A DNA stretch of 64,000 bases from Maniola hyperantus (taxonomy: Eukaryota > Arthropoda > Insecta > Lepidoptera > Nymphalidae): positions 2,582,492 through 2,646,491 of the forward strand of contig NC_048560.1 of the NCBI RefSeq assembly GCF_902806685.2, given 5' to 3'. Shown in pieces: positions 10,033-20,093 of this stretch (its first letter is position 1; each line of letters begins with the position of its first letter). The notes under the pieces were generated by a model. The model searched no databases, was not told the origin of the DNA, and saw only the letters and a program-made list of their open reading frames with translations. A program made the position numbers and the translations under genes.

Positions 10033-10660
10033 GGGCGATGGAGAGACTCTGAGCTTTTTTATGAAGTTCATAGTTAGCAATCATGTCTCGGAACCATATG
10101 TCAACAGGTACACATACCTACTCGTCTACAATGTCGAGTGCAGAGCTCTTAATGATTACTGGGTGGGGCAGGACATGAGCCTTAGTCATGATTTTTGTCT
10201 TACTCATGTCCATTTCTAGGCCCACCTGTTCTGAAGCTCTGCTGTCATTGAGCATTGCATTAAGGTCTTCCAGAGCCTCGGCAATAACGACTATACATTG
10301 TTATCGGCAAATCAAAGGTGAGTGATATACTCGCCATTAGTGTTAATGCCAAGTCCGTTCCAATCCTGTAACTTAAAACAGGCTTCTAAAGCAGCGGTAA
10401 AGGGCTTCGGGGGGGGCGGTTACGACTCCTTGCCTGGTCTTCAATGCGGACTGACATCGTGGCGGTTTTCGTACAAGCACTTCAGCACTTGAATATGCCA
10501 GTAGTCGATTTGGCACCTCTATGGCGATCTCATTACAGCCTATGTTTCCAAGGAATATAAGGCTTTTTCATAATCCAAAAACGTTAAGCAAAGTAGCCGA
10601 TTATATTCTTCAGTCTTCTGTATAACTTGCCGCAGCGTGTGGATGTGATCCAGATCCTGA
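10033..10660 (-). pseudogene. RTE LINE fragment covering RT C-terminus
   Basis: The minus strand reads, with stops and shifts, the palm end of an RTE reverse transcriptase: a degraded F-A-D-like position, EALEDLNAMLND, VGLEMDMSKTKIM, a YVYLG-like region near 10100 and YGSETW near 10070. It abuts the mariner remnant through about 130 bp of unassigned sequence. It probably reaches further right (CGCAGCGTGTGGATGTGATC near 10640). No intact frame. Confidence 0.7.
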
Positions 10661-10865
10661 AGCCTTTTCGGTATTTTTTGCTATCAAATTGAGTGGAGTT
10701 TCAAATGAAAGAGCGAGAGGGGTTCATAAATATAAATATTAAAATATAACAAGCAACAGAAAAACAATTTTAAAAAGATGCCTATTTGACTAGTAGTCAT
10801 CATCCCTATTTGAACAATATCTAAAAACAACTTGAACAATATAGTAGGTAATGCTACCTAATACT

Positions 10866-11010
10866 CGTAGGTGGACCCCCCACTACGTGGACGGACGATA
10901 TCAAACGAGTCGCAGAGAGCCGCTGGATTCAAGTGGCGCAAGAACGTGGCGTGTGGATGTCCCTACAAAAGACTTATGTCCAGCAGTGGACGTCTATCGG
11001 TTGATGATGA
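10866..11010 (+). pseudogene. RTE LINE 3' end
   Basis: CCACTACGTGGACGGACGAT and GTCCAGCAGTGGACGTCTAT followed by TGATGATGATGA: the last about 45 codons of the RTE protein plus the GAT tail. Confidence 0.75.
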
Positions 11011-11219
11011 TGATATATCATAGACAACGTAAACGGCCAAGGACGAGGCGCGGATTTCCCACCATGGCTTGAAAGCCCAGAATCCAATAGTTTTTCATTT
11101 AAAACGACTAGTTAAATTTATATTTTCACACATTTTCTCAGCTCGAGTGGCGATGTAAAACAAAATCACAACTTGAAAATGAAATTAAAATAAACCTTAT
11201 GTCTAAGGCAATAGAGTTT

Positions 11220-11520
11220 AAATTATTGTTAAAAATTGACGAGTACTGGGACGCATTGACGATAATTAGGACAAATCTGACGGATACTGGTACAAATCAC
11301 TCATTTTTGTATATTTTAATTATTTAATAACATTAATGAAACTTATTAATTTCAAAATTATATTTAATAAATACATTATAATATCTGCTTTCTTGTCATG
11401 TAATTTGTTTTGTTCTAAATTCACTAACAGCAACGTGGCAAAGCTGCAAAGTCAGCTAAATTGAGAAACCGACGAGTATTGGGACATTTCCCTCTTCCAT
11501 CCTGGGGAAGGACCGACTAT
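11220..11520. repeat. Sequence with GACGAGTACTGGGAC motifs
   Basis: ATTGACGAGTACTGGGACGC (11237), CTGACGGATACTGGTAC (11278) and CCGACGAGTATTGGGACA (11490) recur at irregular spacing. Related to motifs at 7560-8040. Function unknown. Confidence 0.35.
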
Positions 11521-11639
11521 GCAATTCCGGCACATGCTATTGGTTTGTATCCGGGAAATCAAAGAGTTCCGGGATAAAAAGTCGCGAGCTTCATTAAATT
11601 ATTATATATTTATTTATTATTTAATTAGAACGGACATAA

Positions 11640-11770
11640 TATAGCCCAATTAAACTATTTGGCACAGGAATAGTTTGCATCCTGGAGACGGATAGGTATA
11701 GGTTACTTTCTATCCCGGATATAAAAGAGTTCCCGTGGGATTTTTAATAAACCTAAATCTAACCGGGTAA
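11640..11770 (+). repeat. TATTATAAATGCGAAAGTGTG family, 3' fragment
   Basis: ATCCCGGATATAAAAGAGTT and CCCGTGGGATTTTTAATAAACC match the inner part of that family. A smaller scrap lies at 11548-11590. Confidence 0.5.
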
Positions 11771-12385
11771 GTTTGAATTGCACATAACATAAGTGTCATT
11801 TTATGACCACAGATATAATATTTTCAGATTAAAAAAAAACAAAAAACGCTTTGTTGAAACCTACCATGTCTTTGTATTTATTTTTGTATTGAATTTGAAA
11901 TACAAACGGTTTCAAAGAATTTAGTATTTTGTATTGTGTATACCGTTGACAAAGCAATAGAGGAGAATCCAATATAACAAAATTCTTTGTAACAAAGCTT
12001 TAATATTGGATTTTTCAATATCGCTGAAACATTGTATTAGGTATAACATAACATACGTGTGGTATTGTATAGAAAAAAAGATTCAATATTTTTTACCTAC
12101 AATGTACTTGAAAGTCAATACCAATCGTTCTGTGATAGTTCTTAGCTATTTGTATAAAAAGCGTGCAACAAATTGCGCTCGGGCGGCCGAGATTTTTTCA
12201 TACATTCGCCTTTGCGAGCCCATTTCGCCTTAATAAACATCTGAGTTAAGCATAGCGGAATTTAGTTTAATTTAAATATTTCTGCAGTTTTGAAGTCATA
12301 TTATCCTAATTTGCATGAGCCTTGTACCTATTACCTAAACGTCAGAGAGGATATTCCCAAAAACCTTGTTTTATACTGCATTATA
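11771..12385. other. Unassigned AT-rich sequence
   Basis: No terminal repeats, coding pattern or recurrence recognised. Confidence 0.35.
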
Positions 12386-12686
12386 GTACCGTACTTTTAA
12401 TACGAGATTTTATGTCTCACCAACGTTGATAGTATTCGAATGTCGAAACACCTCCGCGTTATAGTAAACTGGATCTTTATAGCCTTGTTTTAAAGCTCAA
12501 GTTTGTTTACACATCTATAGCCAGCGCTCCAAGCGGAAACGTTGCGAAATTAAAATCAGTAGCATTGAATTTTTGATATTAATTCAAGGCTATTTAGGTC
12601 CATTTTTCTTTGACGTTATTGTGTTTCGACTCTCGAATTCTAGCGACGTTGGTGAGACGTAAAATCTTATACTAAGCATACCGCAC
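12386..12686. mobile_element. Foldback/MITE-like element with ~100-bp inverted arms
   Basis: The left arm includes ATGTCTCACCAACGTTG, AATGTCGAAACAC and TATAGCCTTG; the right arm carries their complements CAAGGCTATTTAG, GTGTTTCGACTCTCGAAT and CGACGTTGGTGAGACGTAA. A central loop of about 90 bp has no coding. No clear target duplication, so the superfamily is open. Confidence 0.6.
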
Positions 12687-12879
12687 TCTCTAAGAAAATA
12701 TTGTTAGCGAGCTTATTTTGTCACTGGCATTAAACTTTCCGGCTTACAGCATTGATATTAAAAAACAAAGATACACTCAGGGCCTCAAGTCCTCAGATTC
12801 TCAGGGTCTCTGGTCCATAAGACCATAAGGCCTAATCTACAAAATAATAAAATAGGTTAACAAACTCAATCTATGTACA

Positions 12880-13185
12880 TATTATAAAAAGAAAAGCTGA
12901 CTGACTGACTGATCTATCAACGCACAGCTCAAACTACTGGACGGATCGGGTTGAAATTTGGCATGCAGATAGCTATTATGACGTAGGCATCGGTTAAGAA
13001 AGGATTTTTAAAAATTCAATCCCTAAGGGGGAGAAATAGGGGTTTGAAACGTGTGTAGTCCACGCGGACGAAGTCGCGAGCATAAGCTAGTGTATTATAA
13101 AAGGAAAAGCTGCCTGACTGACACACACAGCTAATGAACTACTGGACGGATCGGGTTGAAATTTGGCATACAGATAGCTCTGCTC
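12880..13185 (-). repeat. AGTC-tail family, one full and one partial reverse copy in tandem
   Basis: First copy 12880-13092 (GACTGACTGACTGATC to CGGACGAAGTCGCGAGC); a second, truncated copy starts at once at 13093 and stops after GGATCGGGTTGAAATTTGG. Confidence 0.7.
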
Positions 13186-13251
13186 CTCTGCCTCTCTATT
13201 CACTTGTATCATTTTTTTGCTGTGAAATTGTGCTACGGTCACTTAAAATAT

Positions 13252-13499
13252 ACTAGCTTATACCCGCGACTACGTCCGCGTGGATTACACAAATTACACA
13301 CCCCTATCTTACCCCCTTAGGGGTAGAATTTTCAAAAATCCTTTCATAGCGGATGCTTGAAATTTAGCATGCAGATAAATAAATAACTATTATAACAATA
13401 GTTATCTACATGCCAAAATTTCAGCCCGATCCGTCCAGTAGATTGAGCTGTGCGTTGATTGATCAGTCAGTCACCTTTTCCTTTTATATATTTAGACTA
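13252..13499 (+). repeat. AGTC-tail family copy
   Basis: ACTAGCTTATACCCGCGAC to CCTTTTCCTTTTATATATT. The region around 13375 carries a small insertion of ATAAATAAATAACTATTATA. Confidence 0.65.
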
Positions 13500-13707
13500 G
13501 AAGATGCCCGATGATGATGATGATCTTTGATTTTCTGGGATAAAAAGTAGCCTTCCTTAGTCCTTAGAAGTAATCCTTCAATGCAAGCTATCTCTGTACC
13601 AAATTTCATCAGAATCGGTTGAACGGATAGGCCGTGAAAGGCTAGCAAGCAGACAGACAGCTAGACAGACAGCCAGACACACTTTCCCATTTATAATATT
13701 AGTATGG
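13500..13707 (-). repeat. TATTATAAATGCGAAAGTGTG family, reverse copy
   Basis: GATGCCCGATGATGATGATG start, CTGGGATAAAAAGTAGCC, AATCGGTTGAACGGATAGG, AGCAGACAGACAG run and CATTTATAATATTAGTATGG end. Directly abuts the repeat before it. Confidence 0.65.
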
Positions 13708-14244
13708 ATCTTGGGTTTTGCAATATATCAGTGGCTGGCGAGTAAATATTCTGAAAATGCTGTGGCAAGCTCTCATCCGCATTTTGCAAATTAATTTAAA
13801 ATACAGTACGTGGAAGAAGCTTACATAATACCATAAGGGGATTCTGTACTTTAATTTATTAACAAACTGTTTTATAAAGTATGCAAAAATTTTAACACGT
13901 GCATTTGGTGGGTTCCCAATGAGTCTCACCCAATTGCGTCACAGTGTGACTCCTTGGGATTTTTTCCCATCGAGTTACACTTATAACCCGGATGTAACGA
14001 TAGATCTTATAACTTTTAGCAGTGTGACTTGCACTTGGCCGGTTTTTTAATGTTTGTAATATACCTCCCTAAGTCGTTAGCTCGACGACAATGAGGGAAC
14101 TCGAGAAAACACAAAACGTAGTTCATTAGTGAGTTTATTACAAAGTTTACAAACCACACAGGCTGCTTTCAACGACTCGTAACGACTATACGAATAGAAA
14201 TACTACTCATTAGCTACTACAAAGTAGCATACCTACATACATTT
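13708..14244. other. Unassigned sequence with a small repeat scrap
   Basis: Only GACTTGCACTTGGCCGG (14027-14045), an end of the GGTTCCGTACC family, was recognised. Confidence 0.35.
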
Positions 14245-14590
14245 TTAGAGTCCCGTACATCAAAAGGATAAAAGAAACCCTAATATCATCACTTCGTTGT
14301 CTGTCTGTCTGTCGTGTCGTGTCAAGAAAATCTATAGGGTACTTCCTGTTGACCTAGTCGTGAAATTAGGCAGGTCAGTAGGTCTTTTAGCATAAGTAAA
14401 GGAAAAATCCGAAAGCCGTGAATTTGTGACATCACCAAAAAAAAATGTGTTCACGAAAAAATTAATTTACTAAATCACAATTACAGATGGCGTTGTCCGG
14501 TATTAACTTGCAGTGTTCTACATAAATGTGTTAGGTATATCTTGTACGATGGTACGGAACCCTTCGTGTGCGAGTCCGGTTTTTTTTATC
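14245..14590 (+). repeat. GGTTCCGTACC dispersed family copy
   Basis: AGAGTCCCGTACATCAAAAGG, TCACTTCGTTGTCTGTCTG, GGGTACTTCCTGTTGACC, AGGAAAAATCCGAAAGCC and TTCGTGTGCGAGTCCGG. Related copies: 33483, 35737, 36548, 41397, 44175. Confidence 0.65.
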
Positions 14591-14618
14591 AGAAAACCCC
14601 CTGATATATTTATTTTTC

Positions 14619-15052
14619 AGATACAAGTTAGCCCTTGACTGCTATCTCACCTGGTGGTATTAGATGATGCAATCTAAGATGAAAGCAGTGGCGTGCAGCT
14701 CATAGAATCATAAACGCACTGCTTACCCTCATTGTAATAAATCAATGCTTATTTTTCATTTTAACCTGCCGTAAAATAAGTTCATACCTAAATGCATAAC
14801 CCTGGCTTGAACTCCTATGCACGCCACTGGATGAAAGCGGGTTATCCTGGAAGGGGTGTGGCAGCTTTTATTAAAGTGGCATTGTACCGAAACCCAAAAT
14901 TGCTTGGCGGCACGGTTTTGCCGATAGGGTGGTAACTAGCTCGGCCAAAGCCTCCCACCAGACCAGACAAGAAATTTAGAAATTATAACCCGGGACCTCC
15001 CATTAACAAGACCAGCCAGCTATTACCACTGCACCAGGGAAGTCGTCAAAAA
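14619..15052 (-). repeat. tRNA-derived SINE, second family, interrupted reverse copy
   Basis: CAGATACAAGTTAGCCCTTG, TCTCACCTGGTGGTA, GCTTGGCGGCACGG and CACTGCACCAGGGAAGTCG match the 4131 family in reverse. Split by a 144-bp element at 14686-14829. Confidence 0.75.
14686..14829. mobile_element. hAT-type MITE, 144 bp
   Basis: Terminal inverted repeats CAGTGGCGTGCA / TGCACGCCACTG flanked by the 8-bp direct repeat GATGAAAG (14678-14685 and 14830-14837). An 8-bp duplication and CAG-type ends are hAT hallmarks. No coding capacity. Removing it and one duplication leaves an uninterrupted SINE. Confidence 0.85.
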
Positions 15053-15069
15053 GGCTTACATACGGACAA

Positions 15070-15885
15070 CGATCTCCACAATAAATTGTATGCAACTTTA
15101 GAGAAGCATTACTGTTCTTGCAACGCGACATCAACACGTCGCCGATTGTAGTGTAATTACGCCATTATTCGTCTGCGACAATTTAAAGGAGCAATTCATT
15201 GTGTCGACACAGCGAAGAATTTACACCTTTCTTTAGCATATTATAATATCTTATTATTCAAACATCACTGTTTTGAATTTTTAGCCGACTACGGCAAAGC
15301 CAAAAGGAAGGGTTATGATTTTGGAAGTATGTATGTATGTATGTATATGTATTTAGTACCACTTTATATGATGAGCACTTGTTTACATAACGAAGCTAGC
15401 GCGTATTGCAAGTCATTTTATTAGGTATATCTACAATAAATTGAATGCAACTTTAGAGCATTTTTGTTCTTGCAACGCGACATCAGCATGTCGCCGATTG
15501 CAGTGTAATTGCGCCGTTATTCGTCTGCGACAATTCACAATTGAAAAGAGCAATTCATTGTGTCGACACAGCGAAGAATTCACACTTTTCTCTAGAATAA
15601 TATTACATACACCACTGTTTTGAATTTTTAATGGCACTTTATATGCGGAGCAGTTGTTCACATAACGACGCTAGCGCCGCCTTAACTCGCAGGGAGAAGT
15701 ATTGCAAGTACTTAATTTTATTAGCATTTCAATAAATTGCATGCAAGTTCAGAGAAGCATTATTGTTCTTGCAACGCGACATCAATATGTCGCCGATTTT
15801 AGTGTAATTGCGCCATTATTCGTCTGCAATTGAAAAGAGAAATTGATTTTGTCGACACAGCGAGTTCCAAGAGTTTTTTTTTTAA
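15070..15885. repeat. Diverged tandem array, three ~150-360 bp units
   Basis: Units begin near 15072, 15429 and 15725 with CAATAAATTG.ATGCAA, then TTCTTGCAACGCGACATCA, GTCGCCGATT.AGTGTAATT, TTATTCGTCTGC and TGTCGACACAGCGA. The first unit is lengthened by a CGACTACGGCAAAGCC-family insertion (15283-15352); the third is cut short by RTE sequence. A fourth relative lies at 16440-16540. Confidence 0.7.
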
Positions 15886-15945
15886 TTTATAGACTAATAC
15901 TTGGCAGCAAGCAGACCTGCTGGCAAGTGATGATACGGATCTCCT

Positions 15946-16280
15946 CATTTCTGATTTGATCACGTAGAGAATCTCCAAGCATAGCTCTCTCCATCGCCCG
16001 CTGCGTGACTCTGAGCTTTCTTATGAGGCCCATAGTTAGCGACCATGTCTCGGATCCATATGTCATCACTGGCAACACGCACTGTTCGAAGACTTTGGTC
16101 TTCAACCACTATGGAATTTTGGACAAGAAGACATCTCGAAGCTTCCTGAACGCGGCCCAACCGAGTTGGATTCGGCGGTTGATTTTTTTTTCGAAACCTA
16201 CCCAACTGGATTGTGTCCTAGGTAGATAATATAGTCGTCTACAATTTCGAGTGCAGAACTCTCAACGATTACTGTATATA
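15946..16280 (-). pseudogene. RTE LINE fragment
   Basis: The minus strand reads SSALEIVDDYIIYLG-like sequence at the right, then KTKVFEQCVLPVMTYGSETW and VTQRAMERAMLGDSLRDQI, ending at GGATCTCCTCATTTCTG. The frame changes at 16195-16205 and near 16130. Both the 5' part and the true 3' end with its GAT tail are missing, so this is an internal fragment. Confidence 0.7.
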
Positions 16281-16363
16281 TAGGTGATATATTTATCACT
16301 CGCTTCTACAATATATTATAGAAGCGTGAGTAATTTGACGAGGGTTCTAGCGTTATTCAGGAT

Positions 16364-16540
16364 TTAGTAGATACAGAGATAGATTGCAATGTTCTCAATG
16401 CTATCTATCTCTGTAACTAAATCAAAACTGCAGCACGTTTCAAATAGACTTCCATTGCAGTGTAATTGCACCATTATTCGATTCGGTGACAGCCAAAAGA
16501 GACAATTGAACGCGTCGACACTGCAAGTACCAATGCAGTT
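16364..16540. repeat. Fourth array unit with a hairpin
   Basis: GCAGTGTAATTGCACCATTATTCG and GCGTCGACACTGCAAG match the 15.1-15.9 kb array. Just before it GATTTAGTAGATACAGAGATAGAT pairs with ATCTATCTCTGTAACTAAATC around a ~18-nt loop. Confidence 0.55.
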
Positions 16541-16693
16541 TACGAGAAATTGTGTCCCTTGGTCATTAATCAAGATGGCGAATTTCAAAATGGCCACCAT
16601 GCAAACTAATATATAATATTATACTACTTCATTTTTCTGTATTGCGTGTAAGTACTATCCAACACACCTAGTTGCTCCTTTCACCAAAGGTTG

Positions 16694-16970
16694 CCTGGTA
16701 GAGATTGCTGTGAGCAATAAGGCCGCCTTTGCATACAATTATTTTTTTGTTTTAGTTTCTTTCCTTTTGTCATGTTATGTAATATTTTTTGTGTGCAATA
16801 AATTATTTCTATCTATCTACCTATCTAAAAAAAAAATTGCTGTGAGCAATAAGGCCACCTTTGCATACAATTATTTTTTTGTTTTAGTTTCTTTCCTTTT
16901 TTCATGTTATGTAATATTTTTTGTGTGCAATAAAGTATTTCTATCTATCCATCTATCTAAAAAAAAAACA
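16694..16970 (+). repeat. Tandem dimer of a LINE 3' tail
   Basis: Two near-identical ~135-bp units (16701-16832 and 16838-16965), each GATTGCTGTGAGCAATAAGG through TTTTTTGTGTGCAATAAA to CTATCTATC and an A run. The end with AATAAA and a CTAT tail is typical of Jockey/R1-like LINE 3' UTRs. The open frame across it is not a gene. Confidence 0.75.
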
Positions 16971-17029
16971 AAGTAAGTAACGAAAAAATCTTTGCAAACT
17001 AGAAACCGTAATAAACTTGCGACTCCTAC

Positions 17030-17160
17030 GCTCCGCCTCAAGAAAGTCCAAAAGTCAATAATTGTGGGAATGGATATGATAACCTTTTATAACAAAAATC
17101 CGCAATCAAATTTGGAAAAAATCTATTAAAAAAATGCTCCTAAAAAAATCATATTACACA
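17030..17160 (+). pseudogene. LINE RT C-terminal fragment
   Basis: The + strand reads KVQKSIIVGMDMITFYNKNP with a stop soon after, parallel to 32765-32890 (KVQKSFVGMGITFYNKIPE). A short, diverged end of the same LINE family with no functional frame. Confidence 0.55.
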
Positions 17161-17164
17161 AAAT

Positions 17165-17388
17165 AGTTTCATATTTGTGCCTTTTGGGGTGGAGACCATG
17201 GGTTCGTGGGGCGAGGATGCTAGATCCTTTTTTAAGGACCTTTGATCCCGTCTCGCGGAATCCACGGGGGACCGGAGGGCTGGCAGTTACCTCGGTCAGC
17301 ATATTAGTCTGGCCATTCAACGGGGTAACGCTGCCAGCGTTCTGGGCACCCTGCCTCGTTGCGGTGGTTTAGATGATATTTTCGATTT
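17165..17388 (+). pseudogene. LINE polyprotein C-terminal end, second type
   Basis: In one + frame the sequence reads V-E-T-M-G-S-W-G-E, FFKDL, an in-frame TGA, then STGDRRAGSYLGQHISLAIQ, RGNAASVLGTLPR and DDIFDL with a terminal TAA at about 17389. The TGD.RAG..L..I.LAIQRGNAASVLGT block is a conserved ending of animal non-LTR retrotransposon proteins. The in-frame stop and lack of upstream RT show a dead 5'-truncated copy. The junction with the preceding LINE fragment near 17162 is abrupt, suggesting two insertions side by side. Confidence 0.65.
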
Positions 17389-17540
17389 GTAATTTTTATG
17401 TTCTAGAATAAGTTTGGTATTTTTGTTTTTTGTAATTTAATAATTATTATTACACAATCAAAGATTATGTAAACGATAAAGGATTTGACCTGCAGCTCGT
17501 TCCAGCAATGCACGGTACTGCAATTACTTTTTTATATGTA

Positions 17541-18231
17541 ACTAGCTACCCTGGAGAACTTCGTTCCGCCCATAGAGCAGAAACAAAGAGGAGATGTTGT
17601 ATTAAGATTTCCCTATGAAATATCGAGTGACATTTTGCGGGGTGAGGGGTTGTGGAACGCCGCCCACTTCTCAGTTTTCCATCTGCGGGTTAGTAGCAAA
17701 ACTACTCGCTTAGCGACCTAACATCGATATATTGATGTCACTACATAGTTCAGCTATCTCACACTAGATGTCATTTTCTAGAACTATTTTAATAATTACG
17801 TATAAAATTACTTACAAATGAAATGTGATACCATTCATAGCATCAGAACGTCTGTCTGAATAACTTTGACACGATAAAACACAACACTTCATCCTTTTGT
17901 TCTTAAAAACGCGAAAACACACCGATAATACGAGTCTCATTATATGTGAACCTGACGAACGCAGACAGCATACTAACTAAGGCCCCGCCCACAGTGATGA
18001 CGTCAGGACCTAGTTGAAAATCACAGTGCACAGTTGCTTAGGCCAACTCCTCTTTGTTTCTGCTCTATGGTTCCGCCTAACAGTCGATTCAAATTTTTTG
18101 AATTTTTCTCTCCGTAAGAACCATCCTCGTACTTCAAGTAATATAATAAAAAAGAATTAGCGAAATCGGTTCAGCTGTTGTCGAGATTTGCGATGAGCAA
18201 CACATTTAGTGATTCATTTTTATATTATAGA
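17541..18231 (+). repeat. CTAGCTGCCCTGG dispersed repeat, split by an insertion
   Basis: CTAGCTACCCTGGAGAACTTCG lies left and GTTCCGCCTAACAGTCG, CTCCGTAAGAACCATCC, AATCGGTTCAGCTG right of a 499-bp insertion. The uninterrupted counterpart is at 49406-49540. Confidence 0.75.
17571..18069. mobile_element. hAT-like non-autonomous element, 499 bp
   Basis: Perfect 23-bp terminal inverted repeats beginning CATAGAGCAGAAACAAAG, flanked by the 8-bp duplication GTTCCGCC (17563-17570 and 18070-18077). The 8-bp duplication fits hAT (P elements also make 8 bp). No transposase coding. The paralogous empty site near 49427 reads CGTACCGCCTAAAAGCCG. Confidence 0.85.
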
Positions 18232-18234
18232 TAT

Positions 18235-18320
18235 GGCATAATATTGTATACCACATCTTTGAAAAGAGCAACCGCCTAGTTTCTTACTGGTTCTTCCTCA
18301 AATGAGAGTTAAAGTACGTT
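18235..18320 (+). repeat. LINE 3'-UTR fragment
   Basis: GGCATAATATTGTATACC and AAAGAGCAACCGCCTAGTTTC match 32905-32960. Confidence 0.55.
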
Positions 18321-18454
18321 TGTTAGGAGCGCACAACGAATAATCTCCTCTGAAAGTTAAATTAAATAAAGGATGATAATAAGTTACCTGCCTCTATATA
18401 GAAATATTAATTCAAGCTAATGGAACTACCTGGTGCGAGGAAATTGAATCAACA

Positions 18455-18560
18455 GTGTATTTAGGGTTCCGTACCTCAAAAGAAAAAACGGAAACCTTAT
18501 AAGATCACTTCTTTCTCTATCTGTCTGTCAGTCTGTCAATACCCTTTTTCTCAAGAACAC
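18455..18560 (+). repeat. GGTTCCGTACC family fragment
   Basis: TAGGGTTCCGTACCTCAAAAG then CTATCTGTCTGTCAGTCTG. Confidence 0.6.
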
Positions 18561-18595
18561 GTGGAGGTATAAAATTGAAATTAATTAGTAATATG

Positions 18596-18690
18596 AAAAA
18601 AAGGGGAAAGCACGACCAAAGAAAACGTGGATAGATTGCTTGAAAGAGGATATGCGTGTAAATGGGGTAGATAATCCGTGTTTGTAGGAA
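18596..18690 (+). pseudogene. LINE protein fragment (GRPKKTWIDC type)
   Basis: The + strand reads a GKARPKKTWIDCLKEDMRVN-like stretch, the end of an RTE-type LINE protein distinct from the 8.7-kb family. Better continued at 45270-45400. Only about 30 codons. Confidence 0.55.
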
Positions 18691-18771
18691 GTAATCTCCG
18701 GAACTACTGAACCGATTTTGAAAATTCTTTCACCAGTAGAAAGCTACATTATTCCTAAGCGACATCAGTAC

Positions 18772-18973
18772 CCATAATATAAATGTGAAAGTGTGTTTAT
18801 TTATTGGTTTGTTTGTTTGTCCATCAATCACGCCGTAACGGATCAAGCTATTGACGTGTTTTTTGCATGGGTATAGATAAAGACAGGCTACTCTTTAGCC
18901 AAGAAAATAATAGAATTCCCACGGGAATTTTAAAAACCTAATTCTCGCGGACGAAGTCGCGGGCATCAGCTAG
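18772..18973 (+). repeat. TATTATAAATGCGAAAGTGTG family copy
   Basis: CATAATATAAATGTGAAAG, TTTTTTGCATGGGTATAG and GGACGAAGTCGCGGGCATC. Confidence 0.65.
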
Positions 18974-19114
18974 TAACTAGGCTATATTTTTTTCAAAAAA
19001 TTAAGGATCTCTACGAAAATTGTAATGAACTACGGCACAGAATATATGTACATGTAATAGTGCTACAGGTCGGTTCGCTAGTAGGTACCTATGTCACTTT
19101 GTAGTTACAAAAAA

Positions 19115-19690
19115 ATAAAAATTTCTTGGGAGATGGCACGGAACCTTTTATGTGCGAGTCCGATTCGCACTTGGCCAATTTTTTCCCTGGCGTCATTAAA
19201 ATTCAATTTATAATGGAAACACGACAGATAGCGCTCCGAGGAACAGGAAGTCAATTTTATTCTTTAAAAGCAAAAGTAAGGAAAAGAGACAAAAATTTTA
19301 CCTGGTTCGATAGTTCAAAGCTAAAGGTTTTTTAAGAGTAAAAAACTAAAAACACTTTTTCCTCCTAAAACTAAAAAATGAGGCAAATTAATGGTTATTG
19401 GTATTGGATTGTGTTTAGGTAGTAGGTATAACAATAACGCTACTTTTTTACTAGCATTCCGGTTACACCCTGTATAGTGTCAAAACACGCAAATTACGTG
19501 ATTTATCTTGTTACCGTCTCGTCACCATCACCACCAATTTAAAGCAATCCATAAAACTGTAAATCGCTCCTCAAATTACGCTCTTTACCACAAAAACAGA
19601 AAAGAAACAAATGAAACCGGTCAAGTGCGAGTCCGACTCGCACAAGAAGGGTTCCCTACCATCGTACAAGATAGTAACACTATGTACTTT
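19115..19690. repeat. Cluster of repeat fragments
   Basis: GGTTCCGTACC-family ends at 19120-19190 (GGCACGGAACC, GCACTTGGCCAATTTTTT) and 19615-19685 (CCGGTCAAGTGCGAGTCCG, ACTCGCACAAGAAGGG), with a reverse GGGTGTAACCAGAACGC MITE fragment at 19375-19475. Confidence 0.5.
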
Positions 19691-19885
19691 TAATTTGCAA
19701 GGCAGCCATTTTGAAATTCGTCATCTTGGTTTTTTATAATACTCGTATTTTGTCGTTATTACGGCAATACACAGTCTGTGAAAATTTCAACTCTCTATCT
19801 ATGAGAGTTGAATTGAATTGAGTTTATGGGATACAGCCCACTGAGAGACAGACGGATGGACAGACGGACGGACAGCAGAGGCTTT

Positions 19886-20093
19886 GACGACCTCCCTGGC
19901 GCAGTGGTAAACGCTATGGTCTTTCTAGTGGGAGGTCCTGGGTTCGATTCCTGGCAGGGATTTGGAATTTTAAAATTATAAAATTTTATTAAAAACTGCC
20001 ACACCCCTTCCAGGTTAGCCCGCTTCCATCTTAGACTGCATCGCCACTTACCACCAGGTGAGATTGCAGTCAACGGCTTGAATCTGTTTTTTT
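19886..20093 (+). repeat. tRNA-derived SINE, second family, internally deleted
   Basis: Head GACGACCTCCCTGGCGCAG with B box GGGTTCGATTCCTGG, then a jump across most of the body to AAAACTGCCACACCCCTTCC and CACTTACCACCAGGTGAG. Confidence 0.75.

Noticed and set aside
15070..15885. CRISPR-like array
   Set aside because: Units are 150-360 bp, diverged throughout, without constant short repeats and unique spacers; eukaryotic context.
16710..16976. 88-codon hydrophobic frame with an internal repeat
   Set aside because: Created by the tandem LINE tail dimer; the repeat is in the DNA and has no coding logic.
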